Below, one piece after another: positions 59,867 to 64,000 of a DNA stretch of 64,000 nucleotides; the stretch's first letter is position 1; each line of letters opens with the position of its first letter. This DNA is from 2-02-FULL-55-14 sp964534125 (GTDB taxonomy: Bacteria > Bacteroidota > Ignavibacteria > UBA10030). A model generated the notes under the pieces. The model worked only from the letters and a program-made list of their open reading frames with translations. It ran no database searches and was not told where the DNA came from. The translations under genes and the position numbers were made by a program. The stretch is taken from positions 62,001-126,000 of the forward strand of contig CAZHOJ010000002.1 of NCBI GenBank assembly GCA_964534125.1. The letters are read 5' to 3'.

Positions 59867-62046
59867 AGAGAATCGCGATCCTGACCGCTCTGATGCACGT
59901 CGTTCTCCTCTGTGGTTGGGGCCAGGAGACGTTGCGGGGGAAGGTCCTCGACGCACGGACAGGAGAGCCGCTTGCCGGCATCACGGTGTGGCTTCCGGAT
60001 GAACAACGGGGAACGACGACCTCCGCTGACGGAACATTTATACTCCCGGGGACTCAAGCGGTGGACCCTCGTCTCCGGATCCAGGCGCTTGGATTCAGGA
60101 CGAAGGATGCCAGGCTCTCCGACCTGGACCGGGAGGACGGTATGGTCATCGTGCGCCTCTCTGAATCTCCCATTCTGCTCAATGAGACCGTCATCACAGC
60201 AGGACGGAGAGAACAATCCCTTCTGTCCGTGCCTGTCTCGGTATCTACGATCAGGGCGGATGAGCTCACGGACCGTATCGGGGTCACGCTGGACGAACCG
60301 CTTCGGTATGTCAGCGGTGTCCATGTGATGGATGACCAGATCAACATCAGGGGGTCGAGCGGATACAGCCGCGGCGTCGGTAGCAGAGTGTTGTTGCTGT
60401 TCGACGGAATCCCCCTTCTCACAGGTGACACCGGAGAGATTATCTGGGAGATGATCCCCGTTGACCAGGTTGACAGGGTGGAGGTCGTCAAGGGAGCGGG
60501 ATCCGCATTGTACGGGTCCGCAGCGCTGGGGGGCGTCATCAATATCATCCCGATGAGGATCCCGGATGGTATCCGCGTCGGAGCACGGATCAGCGGTGCC
60601 ATGTACAGCCAACCGGTGTATGACGAATGGAGATGGTCGGACCGTGCAAGGTCGTTCACGCAGGTGTCGCTGCTCTCTTCGTACAGCGGAGCATCGTGGG
60701 GGACACTCTTCTCGTTCGCGGGATGGATGGATGAGAGCCATCGCAAGAACGATGCGATGCACAGGTATGCATTCTATAACAGGACTCGCGTGGCCCTCAG
60801 CGATGTCTGGTCTGCCGGCATCACGGGACACTACGTCCGTCGGAGGGGAGGGAACTTCTTCTGGTGGAAGAGCCTGCGTTCTCCGCTGGTCCCGCCCGAC
60901 GACTATGCGTCCAGGCAGGTCTTGTCGGACAGGGGATTCGTATCTGTGACAGCCCGGGGGGTGCATAGTGACAAGGCGGTCTCGTTCGTGCGGCTGCAAT
61001 ACTTTGCGAACGCTTGGTCTGACGAGGATGTGGGGATCGTTACGACCGAAGCACGCTCAGGCCGCCTGCTGTCCGAGGCCCAGCTGACGCTTGAGGTGGC
61101 TGACAGGCACCATCTCATCGTCGGTGCCACCGGGTATCTTGACAGGGTCTGGTCGAATATTTTCGGGACGCATCCCGGAGTCGGGGCCGCAGGATTTCTT
61201 CAGGGTGAGGTGGCCATGACACGTTCGCTCGACATCTCGGTCGGTGTGAGGCTCGATTGGCAACAGGTCTCCGGCCTGGCCTCCGGATCGCAGGTCGACC
61301 CGAGGGTCGGCGCAGTGTACCGGATATCTGACGACCTTTCGCTTCGTGGATCGGTTGGGACCGGATTCCGGTATCCGTCCATCGGCGAACTGTATACTTC
61401 CATCTCGACAGGTTTCGGAGGCGTGAATGTTGTTCCCAATCCGCATCTCAAGCCGGAGACGAGCATCTCGGTCGAGGGCGGTGTGCGTTATCAGTTCTCT
61501 CCCGGCGGATCCTTTGATGTGGCAGTGTTCCAATCGACATATGAGGGGCTCATCGAGGCTGCCGTCGATGCGCAGCAGCTCGTCATCAGGTTCGACAATG
61601 TTGAGCGTGCCCGCGTCCGTGGCGTCGAGATGCTGGCCGAGCATTCGCTCTTTGACGGGCTCCTGTCGTTCCGGGCCGGTTATACATACATCGATCCCCG
61701 TGACCTGGAAACGAAGACGGTGCTGCGCTTCCGGCCGCAGCATGTCGGGATCTTCGGGGCATTCGCTCATCTGGAGGACCTTGAGCTGTCGGCTGACTAT
61801 CGGTATGTGAGCAGGATCGAGACGATAGATGCGAACCTTGTCACCGTCGCGGATATCAGGGACGGCGATGCCCGGACGGATATCCATACCGTGAACCTGC
61901 GCGCATCCGTCACGATCGGTGCATTCGGTGTCCCCCTCCGGGCCGCGGCCGAGGTCCGGAATCTGACGAACCATCAATACGTGGAGCTCCTGGCGAACCT
62001 GGCGCCTCCGCGGACATATCTGCTGATGCTGGAGGTGCTGCTGTGA
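59863..62046 (+). CDS. TonB-dependent receptor with carboxypeptidase-like N-terminal domain
   Basis: 727 residues: signal peptide (ILTALMHVVLLCGWGQ), CarboxypepD_reg domain (LRGKVLDARTGEPLAGITVWLPDE), plug with QINIRGSSGYSRGVGSRVLLLFDGIPLLTG and VEVVKGAGSALYGSAALGGVINII, then a beta barrel. The RGSSGYSRG and LYGSAALGGVINI strings are classic for siderophore, vitamin B12 and metal receptors, so a small ligand is more likely than a polysaccharide. The second receptor of the window lacks close identity to this one. A GTGA overlap links it to tatD. Confidence 0.92.
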   Translation: MKRIAILTALMHVVLLCGWGQETLRGKVLDARTGEPLAGITVWLPDEQRGTTTSADGTFILPGTQAVDPRLRIQALGFRTKDARLSDLDREDGMVIVRLSESPILLNETVITAGRREQSLLSVPVSVSTIRADELTDRIGVTLDEPLRYVSGVHVMDDQINIRGSSGYSRGVGSRVLLLFDGIPLLTGDTGEIIWEMIPVDQVDRVEVVKGAGSALYGSAALGGVINIIPMRIPDGIRVGARISGAMYSQPVYDEWRWSDRARSFTQVSLLSSYSGASWGTLFSFAGWMDESHRKNDAMHRYAFYNRTRVALSDVWSAGITGHYVRRRGGNFFWWKSLRSPLVPPDDYASRQVLSDRGFVSVTARGVHSDKAVSFVRLQYFANAWSDEDVGIVTTEARSGRLLSEAQLTLEVADRHHLIVGATGYLDRVWSNIFGTHPGVGAAGFLQGEVAMTRSLDISVGVRLDWQQVSGLASGSQVDPRVGAVYRISDDLSLRGSVGTGFRYPSIGELYTSISTGFGGVNVVPNPHLKPETSISVEGGVRYQFSPGGSFDVAVFQSTYEGLIEAAVDAQQLVIRFDNVERARVRGVEMLAEHSLFDGLLSFRAGYTYIDPRDLETKTVLRFRPQHVGIFGAFAHLEDLELSADYRYVSRIETIDANLVTVADIRDGDARTDIHTVNLRASVTIGAFGVPLRAAAEVRNLTNHQYVELLANLAPPRTYLLMLEVLL

Positions 62047-62861
62047 AGGTTGCAAACGGCTTCATTGATTCACACGTACATCTCGCGCATGAGGATTTTG
62101 CCCCTGACCGGGCCGAGGTCATCGACCGGGCACGGCAGAACGACGTCAGAGGATTCATCGTTCCTGCGACGGATGTGAGATCGACAGAGGCGTGCCTGAC
62201 GCTCTCCGCTTCGGAGGAGGGTGTCGTCATCGCAGCCGGCATCCATCCGCATGATGTTGCCAGGGCGGCATCCGGCGACATCGCCAGGATCGCGTCGCTC
62301 GCCCGGGAAAAAGCCGTCGTCGCCATCGGTGAGATTGGCCTCGATTATCATTACGACTTTTCCCCCCAGGACCTGCAAAAGCGCTGCTTCGCCGAGCAGC
62401 TCTCAGTTGCATCGGACCTCTCATTGCCAGTTATCGTTCATACACGTGAGTCGATCGATGATGCGATCACGATCGTGAGGGACCATGTAGCCCGTCATCC
62501 CCGGTGGTGCGACGACGGGCATGGGGGCCGCCGTGGTGTTTTTCATTGCTTTACAGGAACAGAGGTCCAGGCGCGCGCCCTCTTTGAGCTCGGTTTCTAT
62601 GTCTCGTTCCCGGGCATCCTGACGTTCAAACGATCTCCTGTGGTCGATCTCTTTCGAGCGTTCAGCATGGAGCGGGTCCTGCTGGAAACAGACGCCCCAT
62701 ACATGGCCCCCGTGCCGATGCGGGGGAAGCGGAACGAGCCATCGTTCATGGTCCACACCGCTGAGAAGATGTCGGAGTTGTCAGGGAGACCGCTGGGGGA
62801 GATCGCTGAGATCACCCGCAGGAATACTATTCATCTGTTCGGACTGGACGACAATGCCTGA
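62043..62861 (+). CDS. tatD: TatD-family metal-dependent hydrolase
   Basis: A TIM-barrel nuclease/deacylase: FIDSHVHLAHEDF (HxH), AAGIHPHDV, AIGEIGLDYHYDF, LPVIVHTRE, VFHCFTGT and LLETDAPYMAP (final Asp). The 272-residue length is typical. Members act as 3'-5' exonucleases or D-aminoacyl-tRNA deacylases. GTG start overlaps the receptor stop by 4 nt; its end overlaps the serine dehydratase gene by 8 nt. Confidence 0.92.
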   Translation: MKVANGFIDSHVHLAHEDFAPDRAEVIDRARQNDVRGFIVPATDVRSTEACLTLSASEEGVVIAAGIHPHDVARAASGDIARIASLAREKAVVAIGEIGLDYHYDFSPQDLQKRCFAEQLSVASDLSLPVIVHTRESIDDAITIVRDHVARHPRWCDDGHGGRRGVFHCFTGTEVQARALFELGFYVSFPGILTFKRSPVVDLFRAFSMERVLLETDAPYMAPVPMRGKRNEPSFMVHTAEKMSELSGRPLGEIAEITRRNTIHLFGLDDNA

Positions 62862-63549
62862 ACTTCCTTCGCTGTTCGACATCCTCGGACCGATTATGAT
62901 CGGGCCGTCGAGCTCACACACGGCGGGTGCCAGCCGGATCGGACTCATCGCGCGGCAGCTGCTCAGGGAGAGGCCCGCCAGGGCTGCGATCACCCTGTAC
63001 AATTCGTTCGCAAAGACGCACAAAGGCCACGGTACGGACAAGGCCATTATCGGCGGGATCCTGGGATTCCGGCCCGATGACCTGCGGATACGCGACGCAT
63101 TCGGTCTTGGCAAGCAGGCCGGCCTTGAATGGACATTCTCCTTCGTCAGCGACCCGGCGCATTATCACTCGAACACCGCCCGCATCCGGCTCGCGGGAAA
63201 TTCCGGGACAGGCATTGAGATCGTGGGTGTGTCGCTGGGCGGCGGGAGGATCCGTATCAAAGAGCTCGAGGGTTTCGCCGTGGATTTCAATGCGCAGGTC
63301 CACACTCTCGTCATCATTGCTGACGACATCCCGGGCAGCATCAGGAACATCAGCGGGGCGATCGCTGATGAGGGGGCGAACATCGCACACATGTACGTGT
63401 CCCGCACGGCGAAGCGCGCGAGCATGGTGATCGAGCTTGACCATGCGCTGAGCGATGCCGCGGTGCAGAAGATCCAGAGCTTGTCATGGATACACTTCTC
63501 GCGGCTGCTGACGCCGCTGGAAGGCGATTCATCGATGTACGACAAATAG
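62854..63549 (+). CDS. sdaAB: L-serine dehydratase, iron-sulfur-dependent, beta subunit
   Basis: Works with the alpha subunit to convert L-serine to pyruvate and ammonia with a [4Fe-4S] cluster. The signatures are FDILGPIMIGPSSSHTAGASRIG, AITLYNSFAKTHKGHGTDKAIIGGI and HYHSNTARIRL; a C-terminal ACT-like domain is visible (HTLVIIADDIPGSIRNISGAIADEGANIAHMYVSR). 231 residues. The alpha subunit follows after 11 nt. Confidence 0.93.
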   Translation: MPELPSLFDILGPIMIGPSSSHTAGASRIGLIARQLLRERPARAAITLYNSFAKTHKGHGTDKAIIGGILGFRPDDLRIRDAFGLGKQAGLEWTFSFVSDPAHYHSNTARIRLAGNSGTGIEIVGVSLGGGRIRIKELEGFAVDFNAQVHTLVIIADDIPGSIRNISGAIADEGANIAHMYVSRTAKRASMVIELDHALSDAAVQKIQSLSWIHFSRLLTPLEGDSSMYDK

Positions 63550-63560
63550 GGGATGACGTC

Positions 63561-64000
63561 ATGGAATTCCGATTGCTGCAGGATATAGCGGACTACTGCG
63601 CAGAGCACAGGGTGTCGATCCCGGAGGCGATGCTGGCCTACGAGGAGAGCGAGAAGGGAAGGACAAGGGATCAGGTATATGGACAGCTCAAACACACCCT
63701 CCTTGTCATGGAGGAGTCCGTCGATCAGGGACTGACACAGCAGCTTATCACGCCAAGCGGCATGCTCGATAACTGGGCGAAGAAGGTCTATGAAAGTCCG
63801 GTGGAGGTCCTCGGACCGAGGCTCAAAAAGGCGGCGGCTCGTGCGATCGCGGTGGGAGAAGTGAATGCATGCATGGGCCGGATAGCTGCTGCACCGACGG
63901 CCGGCTCGGCTGGCATCATGCCCGCGGTCCTCGTCACCATGATCGAGGAGCATGCTGTCGGTCGTGACAAATGTCTGGACGCTCTGCTCGTTGCCGCAGC
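63561..64000 (+). CDS. sdaAA: L-serine dehydratase, iron-sulfur-dependent, alpha subunit (3' end outside window)
   Basis: Only the first 146 codons lie in the window. ATG 63561 is preceded by AGGGGA (63548-63553). The sequence reads MEFRLLQDIADYCAEHRVS, then VYGQLKHTLLVMEESVDQGL, ITPSGMLDNWAKKV and AACMGRIAAAPTAGSAGIMPA-like text (VNACMGRIAAAPTAGSAGI), the alpha-subunit signature. The cluster cysteines further on are outside. It is encoded with the beta subunit as in Gram-positive and Bacteroidota two-subunit enzymes. Confidence 0.92.
   Translation, partial: MEFRLLQDIADYCAEHRVSIPEAMLAYEESEKGRTRDQVYGQLKHTLLVMEESVDQGLTQQLITPSGMLDNWAKKVYESPVEVLGPRLKKAAARAIAVGEVNACMGRIAAAPTAGSAGIMPAVLVTMIEEHAVGRDKCLDALLVAA

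Overview
The window is gene-dense chromosomal DNA from a GC-rich bacterium of the Bacteroidota/FCB group. Three lines of evidence agree. (1) A cadherin-like secreted protein ends in a domain resembling a type IX secretion sorting domain. (2) There are two TonB-dependent receptors with carboxypeptidase-like N-terminal domains, each preceded by a small lipoprotein. (3) Ten promoter-like sites share the Bacteroidota primary-sigma pattern, TTG, then exactly 20 nt, then a TAnnTTTG-like box. The exact lineage cannot be fixed from sequence alone; something like Ignavibacteria or Rhodothermia fits a GC-rich member. I saw no rRNA, tRNA, IS element, prophage or CRISPR array, and no gene-free stretch exceeds about 200 bases.

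Layout. 1-11.8 kb is the accessory part, apparently a sugar/glycan catabolic locus. On the + strand lie the end of an FAD-dependent oxidoreductase, a multi-pass permease, a HyuA-type hydantoinase/oxoprolinase and a DUF4855-ROK kinase fusion. Convergent to them are a GH38 alpha-mannosidase and NanE. A sodium:solute symporter diverges from the mannosidase with back-to-back promoters. 11.9-19.4 kb holds a lone receiver protein, an orphan basic protein, prmC, dtd, a phosphoglycerate-mutase-like metalloenzyme, comEC and the catalytic subunit of methylmalonyl-CoA mutase, ended by a good terminator. 19.4-28 kb runs from a T9SS-type cadherin protein through an rRNA methyltransferase, P1 peptidase, Nudix, PfkB, mtnA and recO to an HtrA protease, ended by a perfect terminator.

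28-40 kb: aroC, an HNH protein with a structured leader, trpS, scpA, scpB, a pseudouridine synthase, malQ, lysS, a lipoprotein and a TonB receptor. 40-50 kb: C-terminal processing protease, DUF3108, gamma carbonic anhydrase-like protein, metallo-beta-lactamase protein, an unknown protein, ybeY, smg/DUF494, topA, a Xer recombinase, hpf and hprK. 50-57.6 kb: M23 peptidase, DUF2795, BamA-like Omp85, holB, metG and a protein with a C-terminal TIR-like (PF10137-type) domain. 57.6-59.3 kb on the minus strand: amidohydrolase and menG/ubiE. 59.4-64 kb: lipoprotein, TonB receptor, tatD and the two subunits of iron-sulfur L-serine dehydratase, the last cut by the window edge.

Most genes sit in long co-directional operons with 1-4 nt ATGA/GTGA/TGATG overlaps. 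The most notable points are: three genes (bamA, trpS, the Xer recombinase) whose expected N-terminus is only reachable from a CTG codon; the DUF4855-ROK fusion and its ManNAc/mannoside context; the TIR-like protein with its own promoter; and the strikingly uniform promoter spacing.
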